Of a stretch of 34,051 nucleotides of DNA, positions 1 through 8,472 are shown piece after piece. Within the stretch, counting starts at the first letter, position 1; each line of letters begins with the position of its first letter. The translations under genes and the position numbers were made by a program. The notes under the pieces were generated by a model, which saw only the letters and a program-made list of their open reading frames with translations, had not been told where the DNA came from and did no database searches. Origin of the DNA: Natronohydrobacter sp. (GTDB lineage Bacteria > Pseudomonadota > Alphaproteobacteria > Rhodobacterales > Rhodobacteraceae); assembly GCA_020832585.1 (NCBI GenBank), contig JAFIEL010000258.1, forward strand, positions 1-34,051. Direction: 5' to 3'.

Positions 1-371
1 GCATTGGCCTCGGGGATCTGGCGCGCGACCGCCATCATCAGCGAAATCGCGTGTTCTGCTGTGGTGACGGAATTGCCGAAAGGCGTGTTCATCACGATCA
101 CGCCCTTTTTGGACGCTGCCGGAATATCGACATTGTCCACACCGATCCCGGCGCGGCCCACAACTTTCAGATTGGTTGCGGCTGCCAGAACCTTGTCCGT
201 GACCTTGGTGTTCGAGCGGATGGCCAGACCGTCAAATTCGCCGATCATGTCGAGCAGACGTTCCTTGTCCTTGCCGAGTTTCGGCTCGAAAGTGACATCG
301 ATGCCGCGGTCGCGGAAAATCTGGACAGCGGTTTCGGAAAGGGCGTCAGAGACGAGAACCTTGGGTGCCAT
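1..371 (-). CDS. serA: D-3-phosphoglycerate dehydrogenase, 5' part only
   Basis: This is the N-terminal 123 residues of SerA, which oxidises 3-phosphoglycerate to 3-phosphohydroxypyruvate with NAD+, the first step of serine synthesis in the cytoplasm. The protein starts MAPKVLVSDALSE and contains VGRAGIGVDNVDIPAA and NTPFGNSVTTAEHAISL, which are signature stretches of the substrate-binding half of D-2-hydroxyacid dehydrogenases. The gene runs off the left edge of the window, so the NAD-binding and ACT-type regulatory domains cannot be seen. The ATG is preceded on the minus strand by GAAGGAG, a strong ribosome binding site. It lies downstream of serC on the same strand, separated by about 96 bp that hold a large inverted repeat. 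Identity is firm from both sequence and neighbours. Confidence 0.95.
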   Translation of the reverse strand, partial: MAPKVLVSDALSETAVQIFRDRGIDVTFEPKLGKDKERLLDMIGEFDGLAIRSNTKVTDKVLAAATNLKVVGRAGIGVDNVDIPAASKKGVIVMNTPFGNSVTTAEHAISLMMAVARQIPEAN

Positions 372-394
372 GAATGTGGCTCCTTCATGTGAGG

Positions 395-461
395 GAAGGT
401 GCGTGCCGAGCACGCACCCTACGAGAGGGGGGGTAGGGTGCGTGCTTGTGCACGCACCTTC
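395..461. repeat. Large inverted repeat between serC and serA
   Basis: Arms at 395-422 and 433-461 are near-perfect reverse complements (GAAGGTGCGTGC...GCACGCACCCTAC against its mirror), separated by a G-rich 10-nt loop. Each arm is itself partly self-complementary (GGTGCGTGC/GCACGCACC), so a cruciform or nested hairpins could form. It follows the serC stop within 10 nt. It may be a terminator or attenuator without a clear U tract, or a copy of a dispersed intergenic palindrome; the window holds only this copy. Confidence 0.75.
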
Positions 462-467
462 GATTGA

Positions 468-1625
468 TCAGGCCGCGTCGGCCAGGGCGGCGCGTTCCGC
501 GTGATAGGCCCAGTCGAGCCAGTCCATCAGCGCGGCCACATCCGACGTTTCAACCGTGGCCCCGCACCAGATGCGCAGGCCCGCAGGCGCATCACGATAC
601 GCCCCGATATCAAAGGCCACGCCTTCTTTCTCCAGCCGCTTGGCCACGGCCTTGGCGAAGGCTGCGCCATCGGTGATCGCGGGATCGGTGAATTTCAGGC
701 ACACGCTGGTATTCGACGCCGTGGCTGGATCTTCGGCCAGATTGGCGATCCAGTCATGTGCGGCGCAGAACTCTGCAATCACGGCTGCATTGGCCTCGGA
801 CCGCGCGATCAGCGCGTCAAGCCCGCCGATCCGGCGTGCCCAGTCCAGCGCCACCAGATAATCCTCGACCGCGAGCATCGAGGGGGTGTTGATCGTCTCG
901 CCCTTGAAAATGCCCTCGATCAGTTTGCCGCCCTTGGTCATGCGGAAAATCTTCGGCATGGGCCATTCAGGCGTGTAGCTTTCCAGCCGCTCCACCGCGC
1001 GGGGCGACAGGATCAGGATGCCATGCGCCGCCTCGCCGCCCATCACCTTCTGCCAGGAGAATGTCGTCACATCCAGCTTGTCCCAAGGCAGGTCCATCGC
1101 AAAGGCCGCCGAGGTCGCATCGCAGATCGTCAGCCCCGCGCGGTCATCGGGGATCATGTCGCCATTGGGCATCCGCACGCCCGATGTGGTGCCATTCCAT
1201 GTGAACACCACATCCGTGTCATAATCAATCGCGGCCATGTCGACGATATGGCCATAATCGGCGGTGCGCACATCCGCATCGAGTTTCAGCTGCTTGACCG
1301 CATCTGTCACCCAGCCCGCGCCGAAGCTTTCCCAGGCGACCATCGTCACCTTGCGCGCGCCCAGTAGCGACCACATCGCCATCTCGACAGCACCGGTATC
1401 CGACGCCGGGACGATCCCGATACGGTAGTCGCTCGGCACGCCAAGGATTTCGCGAGTGCCTTCGATCGCGGCCAGAAGCTTGTTCTTGCCCACAGCCGCG
1501 CGGTGCGACCGCCCAAGGGGCGCATCAGCCAGCAAATTGAGTGAAAAATCGGGGATCTTGGCGCAGGGGCCAGAAGAAAAGCGCGGATTTGCCGGGCGCT
1601 TGGCCGGTTGTGCAGGTCCAGACAT
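468..1625 (-). CDS. serC: Phosphoserine aminotransferase SerC
   Basis: The 385-residue protein is a PLP-dependent class V aminotransferase that converts 3-phosphohydroxypyruvate and glutamate to phosphoserine, the second step of serine synthesis. The N-terminus has [13 protein letters not shown] and the RSHR stretch of the alphaproteobacterial form. The PLP lysine is in [14 protein letters not shown]. The C-terminal half has [16 protein letters not shown] and [11 protein letters not shown]. The ATG at 1625 is preceded by GGAAGGA. serA lies downstream on the same strand and serB is divergent upstream, so three serine-pathway genes are clustered. Length and motifs match the family. Confidence 0.96.
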   Translation of the reverse strand: MSGPAQPAKRPANPRFSSGPCAKIPDFSLNLLADAPLGRSHRAAVGKNKLLAAIEGTREILGVPSDYRIGIVPASDTGAVEMAMWSLLGARKVTMVAWESFGAGWVTDAVKQLKLDADVRTADYGHIVDMAAIDYDTDVVFTWNGTTSGVRMPNGDMIPDDRAGLTICDATSAAFAMDLPWDKLDVTTFSWQKVMGGEAAHGILILSPRAVERLESYTPEWPMPKIFRMTKGGKLIEGIFKGETINTPSMLAVEDYLVALDWARRIGGLDALIARSEANAAVIAEFCAAHDWIANLAEDPATASNTSVCLKFTDPAITDGAAFAKAVAKRLEKEGVAFDIGAYRDAPAGLRIWCGATVETSDVAALMDWLDWAYHAERAALADAA

Positions 1626-1796
1626 GGTATCCTTCCAGATATGTGCCCTTCGTTGGGGAAGGGTGTCCCGCTGTTGGCATTACGCCCCGTTCCTGACTGG
1701 CGCAAGTCCGATAATTGCTCTAGAGCGCCGCTTGAGCATGCAAAAACGACGCAGCCTGTTCACCATCGGAAACTTGCCCAGAGGACCGCCCGGAAA
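1626..1796. promoter_or_regulatory. Divergent control region serC/serB
   Basis: These 171 bp separate the divergently transcribed serC and serB starts and must hold both promoters. The stretch around 1710-1750 is the least GC-rich part. I see no riboswitch-like or leader-peptide structure, and no -10/-35 pair that I would assign with confidence. Confidence 0.45.
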
Positions 1797-2678
1797 ATGT
1801 ATGTCGCCACGCTTCTGACCAACCCTGCCACCCCGAAGCTTGACGCCGCGACCGTGGAAGCGCTCCGCAATGCCTGGGGCGGCGGTTCAGCAATCTGGCT
1901 CAATCCCGGCATTGCAGCGGAGTTTTCCTTGCATGTCCTGCCTGACACTCTCTGGCAGGTCTGGGACGACATGCAGGCGCTGGGCATCGATCTGGCGGTC
2001 CAGCCCGCTGAGGGGCGGCGCAAGAAGATGCTGCTTGCCGATATGGACAGCACCATGATCGGGCAGGAATGTATTGACGAACTGGCCGATGAAGCGGGCG
2101 TCGGGGAATATGTTGCGGGCATCACCGCGCGCGCGATGAATGGCGAGCTGGATTTCGAATCGGCGCTGCGCGAACGTGTGGGGCTGCTCAAGGGGCTGGA
2201 TGCGGGCGTAATCGCCAAGGTTCTTGCCACGCGCATCAGTTTCACCCCCGGCGGGCGTGAATTGATTGCCACGATGAAGGCCGAAGGGGGCTATGCGGCG
2301 CTGGTCTCGGGCGGGTTCACGGCGTTTACGGGCCATGTCGCGCAAGCCCTCGGGTTCGATGAACACCGCGCCAATACGCTGCACATCGAGAACGGCCAAC
2401 TGACTGGCACTGTGGCCGAACCGATCCTCGGGCGCGAGGCCAAAGTCGCGGCGCTGGACGAGATCAGCGCGCGACTGGGGATCACACCGCAGGATGTGAT
2501 GGCCGTGGGCGACGGGGCGAATGATCTGGGCATGCTGGGCCGCGCCGGGGCAGGGGTTGCGCTGCATGCGAAACCCTCGGTCGCGGCGCAATGCGATCTG
2601 CGCATCAATCATGGCGATCTGACGGCGCTGCTCTATCTACAAGGCTACAGCATCGATCAATTTGTCAGCACGGTCTGA
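1797..2678 (+). CDS. serB: Phosphoserine phosphatase SerB
   Basis: The 293-residue HAD-superfamily hydrolase removes phosphate from phosphoserine, the last step of serine synthesis. HAD motif I is LLADMDSTMIGQECIDEL, motif II is in ALVSGGFTAF, and motif IV is in MAVGDGANDLGMLGRAG. The roughly 75 residues before motif I form the N-terminal ACT-like extension common in proteobacterial SerB. The ATG at 1797 begins MYVATLLTNP; longer in-frame starts upstream read into unrelated-looking sequence. It is divergent from serC, completing a serA-serC//serB cluster. Confidence 0.95.
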   Translation: MYVATLLTNPATPKLDAATVEALRNAWGGGSAIWLNPGIAAEFSLHVLPDTLWQVWDDMQALGIDLAVQPAEGRRKKMLLADMDSTMIGQECIDELADEAGVGEYVAGITARAMNGELDFESALRERVGLLKGLDAGVIAKVLATRISFTPGGRELIATMKAEGGYAALVSGGFTAFTGHVAQALGFDEHRANTLHIENGQLTGTVAEPILGREAKVAALDEISARLGITPQDVMAVGDGANDLGMLGRAGAGVALHAKPSVAAQCDLRINHGDLTALLYLQGYSIDQFVSTV

Positions 2679-2757
2679 GCGCTGAACCGGCATTGGCTGG
2701 AACCGGCGCGACCTATATGCGATGCTGGCGCCAGACATCGCTTGTGAAGGACCGCCC

Positions 2758-3921
2758 ATGCCCATCAAGAACCGCTTTGCCGAACTCCTGCCCGAAATCA
2801 CCGCATGGCGGCAGGATTTCCACGCCCATCCTGAACTGATGTTCGATTGCCACCGCACGGCCGGGGTTGTCGCGGAGAAGCTGCGCGAATTCGGCTGTGA
2901 TGAGGTGGTTGAAGGCATCGGGCGCACAGGCGTTGTCGGGGTGATCAAGGGTCGCAGCACCGCATCTGGCCGTGTCGTGGGGCTGCGCGCAGATATGGAC
3001 GCGCTGCCCATCCATGAAGCTACTGGCCTTGACTATGCCTCGAAAGAAGCGGGCAAGATGCACGCTTGCGGGCATGACGGCCACACGGCCATGCTGCTGG
3101 GGGCTGCGAAATATCTGGCCGAGACGCGCAATTTCGATGGCACGGTCGTTGTGATCTTCCAGCCCGCCGAAGAGGGCGGCGGCGGTGGCGATGTCATGTG
3201 CCGCGAAGGGCTGATGGCGCGATTCGGCATTGATGAAGTCTACGGCATGCACAACTGGCCCGGCGTGCCGGAAGGGACTTTCGCCATTCGTCCGGGGCCG
3301 TTTTTCGCCGCCACCGACCAGTTCGAAATCGCGGTCGAGGGGCGCGGTGGCCATGCTGCGAAGCCGCATCACTGTATCGATACCACACTGGTTGCGGCGC
3401 ATCTGGTCGTGGCGCTGCAAAGCATCGTCAGCCGTAATGCCGATCCGACGCAGGAAGTTGTGGTCTCGGTCACGTCTTTTGTCACGGAAAGCCAGGCCTT
3501 CAACGTGATCCCGCAGCATGTCACCCTGCGCGGCACAGTGCGCACGCTGAGCGACGAGATGCGCGGATTGGCGGAAACCCGGCTCAAGGCTATCGCCGAA
3601 CATGCCGGGGCCATGTTCGGGGCCGAGGCGCGGGTCGATTACCGCCGGGGCTATCCGGTCATGGTCAATTCCGAGGTTGAGACCGAATACGCCAGCCACG
3701 CGGCACGGGCGGTTTCAGGCGATTGCGCGACCGCACCGCTGGTCATGGGCGGCGAGGATTTCGCCTATATGCTGAACGAGCGTCCGGGGGCCTATATCCT
3801 TGTCGGCAATGGCGACACGGCAGACGTCCACCACCCGCATTACAATTTCAACGATGCGATCATTCCCGCCGGGTGCAGTTTCTGGGTGGAACTGGCCGAA
3901 CAGCGGCTCTCTGCAGCGTGA
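2758..3921 (+). CDS. M20-family amidohydrolase (HipO/AbgB-like)
   Basis: The 387-residue protein belongs to the M20D metallopeptidase/aminoacylase group (hippurate hydrolase, N-acyl amino acid amidohydrolase), which hydrolyses N-acyl amino acids with a di-metal centre. Visible motifs are LRADMDALPIHE, KMHACGHDGHTAMLLG with metal-binding His residues, QPAEEGGGGG with the catalytic Glu, MHNWPG, and MGGEDFAYML near the C-terminus. The start MPIKNRF at 2758 is preceded by GAAGGA; an upstream in-frame ATG at 2722 has no clear ribosome binding site. It follows serB by about 80 bp and ends in a strong terminator. The substrate cannot be inferred. Confidence 0.92.
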   Translation: MPIKNRFAELLPEITAWRQDFHAHPELMFDCHRTAGVVAEKLREFGCDEVVEGIGRTGVVGVIKGRSTASGRVVGLRADMDALPIHEATGLDYASKEAGKMHACGHDGHTAMLLGAAKYLAETRNFDGTVVVIFQPAEEGGGGGDVMCREGLMARFGIDEVYGMHNWPGVPEGTFAIRPGPFFAATDQFEIAVEGRGGHAAKPHHCIDTTLVAAHLVVALQSIVSRNADPTQEVVVSVTSFVTESQAFNVIPQHVTLRGTVRTLSDEMRGLAETRLKAIAEHAGAMFGAEARVDYRRGYPVMVNSEVETEYASHAARAVSGDCATAPLVMGGEDFAYMLNERPGAYILVGNGDTADVHHPHYNFNDAIIPAGCSFWVELAEQRLSAA

Positions 3922-3930
3922 CCCCATGCA

Positions 3931-3957
3931 AAAAGCCCCGGCAATGCCGGGGCTTTT
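3931..3957. terminator. Bidirectional rho-independent terminator
   Basis: A 12-bp perfect stem AAAAGCCCCGGC/GCCGGGGCTTTT with an AAT loop lies 9 nt after the amidohydrolase stop. The A run on one side and T run on the other make it usable from both strands. It would end both the plus-strand amidohydrolase and the convergent lipoprotein gene. Confidence 0.93.
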
Positions 3958-3975
3958 CTCGATAAGACGATGCAA

Positions 3976-4248
3976 TCAGGGGCAGGGTGCCTCGTAATAG
4001 GTGCCATCGCCGCGCGCGTAAGCGCAACGCCCGGTCTGGGTATTCTGCGCCAGCAACGTGCCCGCCGCTGCACCGGCGACTGTGCCGATGATCGTCCAGT
4101 TGGTGTTCGCGCCCAGCAGGTTTGCCACCGCAAGTCCACCGGCCGCGCCAGCCACGCCGCCGACGACACTGCGCTCGGTCTGGGTCATCTGGCATCCTGC
4201 CACTACAAGCACCGCCGCCATCAGGCCCGCTGAAATCAGTTTTGTCAT
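3976..4248 (-). CDS. Small glycine-zipper lipoprotein
   Basis: The 90-residue protein has a lipoprotein signal: MTKLISAGLMAAVLVVAGC, with the lipobox VAGC placing the lipidated Cys at residue 19. It is followed by two glycine-zipper stretches (GGVAGAAGGLAVANLLG and GTVAGAAAGTLLA), typical of small outer-membrane or periplasmic lipoproteins of the 17-kDa-antigen/OmpA-like glycine-zipper type. The C-terminus holds two Cys (GRCAYARGDG, EAPCP) that could form a disulphide. The start at 4248 is chosen because AAAGGACAAG precedes it and the signal peptide begins there. No specific function can be given; an envelope role is inferred. Confidence 0.85.
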   Translation of the reverse strand: MTKLISAGLMAAVLVVAGCQMTQTERSVVGGVAGAAGGLAVANLLGANTNWTIIGTVAGAAAGTLLAQNTQTGRCAYARGDGTYYEAPCP

Positions 4249-4410
4249 GTCTTGTCCTTTCCAGAGTGTTTGAATCACACCATCACACTACTCTAGCAGA
4301 TTCCTGTCGGGTGTCATCCGCCACGGTTTCGGTGGGCGAAACTCCACTTATCACTCAACATTTACTTCGGGCGACATTACTGCATCCCGTCAGGAAAACA
4401 GCCGCAGTGC

Positions 4411-5067
4411 CTATCCCTTGAACTGCAGCGAGAGGCGCAGGGCAGAGCGATCGTGCACAATGCTCAGTCTGCAACGCTGCGCCGCAACTTCGGATATCGC
4501 AAGGGCGAAGTGAATACGGGCCGATGTGATCGGTGCGTCCGAGTGCCCCAGCGCAAGCGCGGACCAAAGCTCGTCCTCGATCTTGAGCCGCTCTGACATG
4601 CCGACAAGGGTCAGCCCCCCCTCACAGTCCTCTATACGGATTTCTCCGCCCCATGGCAGCGCGGTTTCAAGGCACATGATCAGCAGGAAGGCCAGTTTAA
4701 CCCTGCGCCGCGATAGTTCGACACGACTGTTCCAGCAGATGGACTGTTTCTGCAGCTTGTCGATTGCAGTTATAACAGAGTTGATCTCTGCCTGCGACAT
4801 GCCCTGTTCATCAGAGACCGCGCCGAAGGTGATGCGGTAGAACCGCAGCCGCGTCATCGCGCTCTGGATGCTTTCGGCAATCAGGTCCATTTCTGGACCG
4901 TGGCTGATCTGCCCCATGTTCAACAGTTCCAGCCCGTTCCCGATCGCGCCCATGGGGCTGACCAGATCATGACAAATCCGCGAGGCCACCAGCGCGGACA
5001 GGTCTGGCCCGTCGTTTGGCGTTTGATCTGTCTCGCGTCCAACGCTATGGAATGAAGAATGAGCCAT
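4411..5067 (-). CDS. chpT: Histidine phosphotransferase ChpT
   Basis: The 218-residue protein resembles ChpT, the phosphotransferase that passes phosphate from the CckA kinase to CtrA and CpdR in the alphaproteobacterial cell-cycle and motility relay. The dimerisation/phosphoacceptor helix reads ALVASRICHDLVSPMGAIGN, with the likely phospho-His at residue 33. The rest resembles a degenerate kinase ATPase domain without the usual N and G boxes, as in ChpT. The start MAHSSFHS at 5067 is preferred over 5130, which would reach deep into the divergent DUF3553 gene. Even so, the two starts overlap by 9 nt. Confidence 0.85.
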   Translation of the reverse strand: MAHSSFHSVGRETDQTPNDGPDLSALVASRICHDLVSPMGAIGNGLELLNMGQISHGPEMDLIAESIQSAMTRLRFYRITFGAVSDEQGMSQAEINSVITAIDKLQKQSICWNSRVELSRRRVKLAFLLIMCLETALPWGGEIRIEDCEGGLTLVGMSERLKIEDELWSALALGHSDAPITSARIHFALAISEVAAQRCRLSIVHDRSALRLSLQFKG

Positions 5068-5241
5068 CTTGTTCTTGCCCCCGGAATGTTCGTGCGACAC
5101 CCTCAGCACCCCGAATGGGGCGTCGGGCAAGTGCAGTCGCGGGTTAACGCCACTGTGACTGTCACATTCCCTGATGCGGGTAAAAAGGTCATTAATGCCT
5201 CATCGGTTGCTTTGATCCTTGTGTTTGAAACCGACCTATAG
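5059..5241 (+). CDS. DUF3553 family protein
   Basis: The 60-residue protein has the conserved pattern LAPGMFVRHPQHPEWGVGQVQS followed by a beta-rich TVTVTFPDAGKKVI segment. This matches the short DUF3553 family, a small beta-barrel-like fold found widely in Rhodobacterales and resembling the CarD/RapA-type N-terminal fold. The molecular role is not established. Its ATG at 5059 lies inside the 5' end of divergent chpT, so each promoter must lie within the other gene. The family usually begins about six residues before PGM, which supports this start. Confidence 0.8.
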   Translation: MSHLVLAPGMFVRHPQHPEWGVGQVQSRVNATVTVTFPDAGKKVINASSVALILVFETDL

Positions 5242-5337
5242 GCTCACACAACCCATGATTGCAAACAAGTCGCTTTCTGGAAACACTGTGTTTTTTGCTG
5301 ACATGACGCTGGCCGACAACGCATCAAGCAGGACAAA

Positions 5338-6153
5338 ATGAGCATTGAACCATCTGCATTCGCCGGGCAGGGCAGTTGTTCAGGCTCGTTCGAGGTCAGA
5401 CTTGCACACTCTGCCGCAGATCTGCGCGCGGCGCAGCGCCTGCGTTACCGGGTGTTTGTCGAGGAAATGGGCGGAGATGGGCCCTTGGTCGATCATGCGC
5501 AAAAACTGGAATGTGACGCGCTCGATCCGGTGTTCGACCATTTGCTTCTGGTCGACAAGAGCCGCGATCCCGCAGCCGAGGCGCATGTGATCGGGGCTTA
5601 CAGATTGCTGCCTGACACGCGTCTTGCAGCCGCAGGGCGTTTCTACTGTGATGCCGAGTTCGACCTTGCTCCCCTGCACCGTTCCGGGCGGCGATTGTTG
5701 GAATTGGGCAGATCCTGCATCGATCCTGCGCATCGCGGGGGGGTCGGAATGTTGCAGATGTGGCAGGGGCTTGCGGAGTATGTTGTGCAACACGACATCG
5801 GGATCCTGTTTGGTGCCGCCAGTTTTCCCGGCACGGACCCGGCTGTATTCGCGCAATCCCTGGCCTGCCTGCATCACCTGCACCTTGCGCCTGAGCATTT
5901 GCGCGTGCGTGCAACCCAGACGAATGGCTACAGACCGCTGCCGCAAGCCGAACTTGACCGCAAGCACGCCATGCGCGAGATGCCACCGCTGATTCGCGCC
6001 TATCTGCGGCTTGGGGGCATGGTGGGCGAAGGGGTGTTCATCGATAAGGATTTCCGCACCACCGATGTCTGCATCATCCTCGACACGGCGCATCTGACCG
6101 CGCAGGCCCGCAGCCTTGCGGCACGCAACCTGACCGTCACGCCGCAGTCATGA
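5338..6153 (+). CDS. olsB: L-ornithine N-alpha-acyltransferase OlsB
   Basis: The 271-residue GNAT-fold enzyme transfers a 3-hydroxyacyl chain from acyl-ACP to ornithine, forming lyso-ornithine lipid, the first step of ornithine-lipid synthesis. Signature stretches are LRYRVFVEEM near residue 40, VDHAQKLECDALDPVFDHLLLVD, and ELGRSCIDPAHRGG followed by GILFGAASFPGTDP. Its stop overlaps the start of olsA by 4 nt (ATGA), so translation is coupled and the two-step pathway is complete here. The start at 5338 gives a normal family length. Ornithine lipids are phosphorus-free membrane lipids, often induced under phosphate limitation; I see no Pho box that I would call. Confidence 0.92.
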   Translation: MSIEPSAFAGQGSCSGSFEVRLAHSAADLRAAQRLRYRVFVEEMGGDGPLVDHAQKLECDALDPVFDHLLLVDKSRDPAAEAHVIGAYRLLPDTRLAAAGRFYCDAEFDLAPLHRSGRRLLELGRSCIDPAHRGGVGMLQMWQGLAEYVVQHDIGILFGAASFPGTDPAVFAQSLACLHHLHLAPEHLRVRATQTNGYRPLPQAELDRKHAMREMPPLIRAYLRLGGMVGEGVFIDKDFRTTDVCIILDTAHLTAQARSLAARNLTVTPQS

Positions 6154-6968
6154 CCTGGTACTCGGAAGAGCGACCGCCACAGCGCAGCATCCCCCCCGCC
6201 CGCTGGCCCCGCGTGGGCCTGCGCCTCTGTCTGATGGCCGTGGTGATCTTTGGGGGATTGGCGCTGCATATGGCCCTGCGCCTGATCGAGCGCCCGCTTT
6301 TCGGGACAGCCCGGCCCCTGACCGCGCCGCTGACCCAGACAGTCTGCCGCGCTACACTGCTCATCCTGCGATTGAGCGTCGCGGTCGAAGGCCAACCGGC
6401 AACAGGACGCGCCGCCCTTGTGGCCAATCACAGTTCCTGGCTGGATATTTTTGTGCTTAACAGCGCAACGCAGGTCTATTTCGTGTCCAAGGCCGAAGTG
6501 GCCGACTGGCCCGGCATCGGCTGGCTGGCGCGGGCGACCGGAACCGTTTTCATCCGCCGTGATCGGCGCGAGGCCGCGCAGCACAAATCCATGCTCGAAT
6601 CCCGCCTGCAGGACGGGCACCGCCTGCTGCTCTTTCCCGAAGGCACCAGTTCCGACGGGTTGCGTGTGCTGCCCTTCAAGACCACCTTGTTTCAGGCATT
6701 TCTGACCCCCGATCTGCGCGAAATCCTGCAGGTTCAGCCTGTCAGCGTCACTTACACTGTGCCTCAGGGCGCAGACCCGCGCGCGCTGGGCTGGTGGGGG
6801 AATATGGATTTCGGCAGCCATCTGTTGCAGGTGCTGGCCATGCGGCGCGCCGGACAGGTGCGGCTTGTCTTTCACTCGCCCTTGCGCGTGGCGGACCTGC
6901 CCGAGCGCAAGGCGCTGGCGCTGGCCTGCGAACAGGCCGTGCGCGCAGGGTTCAGTCCGCAAGCCTAG
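6150..6968 (+). CDS. olsA: Lyso-ornithine lipid O-acyltransferase OlsA (PlsC family)
   Basis: The 272-residue member of the 1-acyl-glycerol-3-phosphate acyltransferase family probably acylates lyso-ornithine lipid to ornithine lipid. A membrane segment lies at about residues 23-46. The catalytic HX4D motif is NHSSWLD (H94, D99) and the substrate motif is LFPEGTSSDG at 161-170. It overlaps olsB by ATGA. Its stop overlaps the convergent ThiE-like gene stop by 4 nt, so the two transcription units meet with no spacer. The olsB partner favours OlsA over a general PlsC. Confidence 0.9.
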   Translation: MTWYSEERPPQRSIPPARWPRVGLRLCLMAVVIFGGLALHMALRLIERPLFGTARPLTAPLTQTVCRATLLILRLSVAVEGQPATGRAALVANHSSWLDIFVLNSATQVYFVSKAEVADWPGIGWLARATGTVFIRRDRREAAQHKSMLESRLQDGHRLLLFPEGTSSDGLRVLPFKTTLFQAFLTPDLREILQVQPVSVTYTVPQGADPRALGWWGNMDFGSHLLQVLAMRRAGQVRLVFHSPLRVADLPERKALALACEQAVRAGFSPQA

Positions 6969-7582
6969 CGCAGCGGGGCTGTCAGTTCCCGCAGCGCGGC
7001 CAAGGGGTCTTCTTGCGACCAGATCTCCTCTCCGATCGCCAGAAAATCGACCACAGGTGCCAGGCTCTCGACCAGATCGCGGCTCAGCGCGCCTTCGGCC
7101 ACCACTGGCAATTCTATCATTGCCGACCACCATTCGAAGATCTCGCGCGGGGCCACCTGCCCATCGCCCAGTGCCTGCGCGCCGACCGGGCCGAAACTGA
7201 CATAATCTGCGCCCGCCTCGCCCGCGGTGATCCCGTCATGGCGCAGAGTCCCGCACCAGGACCCGATGATCGCATCTTGCCCCATGCTCTCGCGCAGCTT
7301 GCGGATGCGCGCATGGGCACCCTGCAGATGTACCCCGTCCAGACCCAGCCGCTCGACCATAAGCACATGATCCGCAATCACCAGCGGAATATCCCGCGCA
7401 TGGGCAATCTCGCGCAGCGCGTCCCCCGTGCGCAGGATTGCGTCCTCGTCCTGACTGGCCAGCGCCAGCCGCAGGCAGGCAATCTCGGCCCCGTCCAGCA
7501 CGCGCGCCAGCCTGTCGGGAAAAACCGCAAGGTCGATCACGGGCGGGGTAATCAGGTATAGCTGGGGAACATCCGCGCTCAT
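6965..7582 (-). CDS. Thiamine phosphate synthase family protein (ThiE-like)
   Basis: The 205-residue protein is a TIM-barrel of the ThiE/TenI family. It begins PQLYLITPP and has LVIADHVLMVERLGLDGVHLQG, which aligns with the ThiE phosphate/Mg region, and ADYVSFGPVGAQALGDG, matching the (D)YxxxGPxxxT region with the usual Thr replaced. True ThiE couples the hydroxymethylpyrimidine and thiazole phosphates. No thiamine gene is adjacent and no TPP riboswitch is visible upstream, so a divergent paralogue such as TenI is possible. The start at 7582 begins MSADVPQLYLI. Confidence 0.78.
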   Translation of the reverse strand: MSADVPQLYLITPPVIDLAVFPDRLARVLDGAEIACLRLALASQDEDAILRTGDALREIAHARDIPLVIADHVLMVERLGLDGVHLQGAHARIRKLRESMGQDAIIGSWCGTLRHDGITAGEAGADYVSFGPVGAQALGDGQVAPREIFEWWSAMIELPVVAEGALSRDLVESLAPVVDFLAIGEEIWSQEDPLAALRELTAPLR

Positions 7583-7674
7583 GAGGCACCTCTTCGGGGA
7601 AACTGGGCTCTCTTACCCCCGCGACAGATGGGAAACAAGCGGCCCTGCGCTTGCAGCAGGGTGCTGTGGGCGCT

Positions 7675-8472
7675 ATGGCAGGGCAGTTTCCGACAGCAGC
7701 CACCAGAGCGCCGATGACCCCCAAGGATGACGAGCTTTTTGATGCGCCCACCCCCGTCATGGTGCTGGTGCGCCCACAGATGGGCGAGAATATCGGCGCA
7801 GCCGCCCGCGCGATGCTGAATTTCGGCTGCGCGCGGATGCGGCTTGTCGCGCCCCGCGACGGTTGGCCCAACCCGAAGGCCACGGCCATGGCCTCGGGGG
7901 CCTCGCCCGTTCTGGAGCGCGCGGGCGTGTTCGACACGCTGCCGCAGGCCATCGGCGATTGCGATTATGTCTATGCGACCACAGCGCGGGGGCGGGGGCT
8001 GACCAAGCCTGTGCTGACACCCGAACGCGCGATGCAGCAAGCGCGTGTTCTCGCGGCTGAAGGCAAACGCGTGGCGGTGCTGTTCGGCCCGGAACGCGCG
8101 GGGCTGGAAAACGAGGATGTGGCGCGCGCCAATGCGATCATTACCGTGCCGGTGAACCCGGCGTTTTATTCGCTCAATCTGGCGCAATGCGTGCTGTTGG
8201 TCGCCTATGAATATGCGCGCCTTGGCAGCGACACCCCGCCCGAGGTGCTGGCCATGGCCGGGACCGATTTCGCGACATCTATCGAGCGCGAGAAGCTGGG
8301 CGATCATTTCGAGGACCGGCTTGCGGAAGCGGGCTTTTTCCACCCGCCTGAGAAAGCGCAGGCCATGCGTCTGAACCTGCGCAACATGTGGGCGCGGCTG
8401 CATCTGACCCGCGCAGATGTGCAGACCCTGCACGGGATGTTGCGCCAGATCCTCCGGGGGCAGGGGCGCTGA
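7675..8472 (+). CDS. trmJ: tRNA/rRNA methyltransferase TrmJ (SPOUT class)
   Basis: The roughly 265-residue SpoU/TrmH-family enzyme is expected to 2'-O-methylate the wobble-adjacent position 32 of tRNAs. The SPOUT motifs are VMVLVRPQMGENIGAAARAMLNFG (motif 1), VAVLFGPERAGLENEDV (motif 2) and VPVNPAFYSLNLAQCVLLVAYEYAR (motif 3, the trefoil-knot SAM site). The C-terminal extension with MRLNLRNMWARLHLTRADVQTL is typical of TrmJ. The start is uncertain: 7651, 7675 and 7714 are all in frame and none has a strong ribosome binding site. The stop overlaps the next gene start by one base (TGATG). Confidence 0.88.
   Translation: MAGQFPTAATRAPMTPKDDELFDAPTPVMVLVRPQMGENIGAAARAMLNFGCARMRLVAPRDGWPNPKATAMASGASPVLERAGVFDTLPQAIGDCDYVYATTARGRGLTKPVLTPERAMQQARVLAAEGKRVAVLFGPERAGLENEDVARANAIITVPVNPAFYSLNLAQCVLLVAYEYARLGSDTPPEVLAMAGTDFATSIEREKLGDHFEDRLAEAGFFHPPEKAQAMRLNLRNMWARLHLTRADVQTLHGMLRQILRGQGR

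Noticed and set aside
501-1367. Long plus-strand open frame opposite serC
   Set aside because: It is an antisense shadow of a firmly identified gene, with His/Arg-rich composition typical of GC-rich reverse frames.
5281-5297. AAACACTGTGTTTTTT as a terminator after the DUF3553 gene
   Set aside because: The stem is only about five bp with a three-base loop; too weak to call.
6965-7700. TPP riboswitch upstream of the ThiE-like gene
   Set aside because: The short upstream region lacks the conserved CUGAGA and related core elements.
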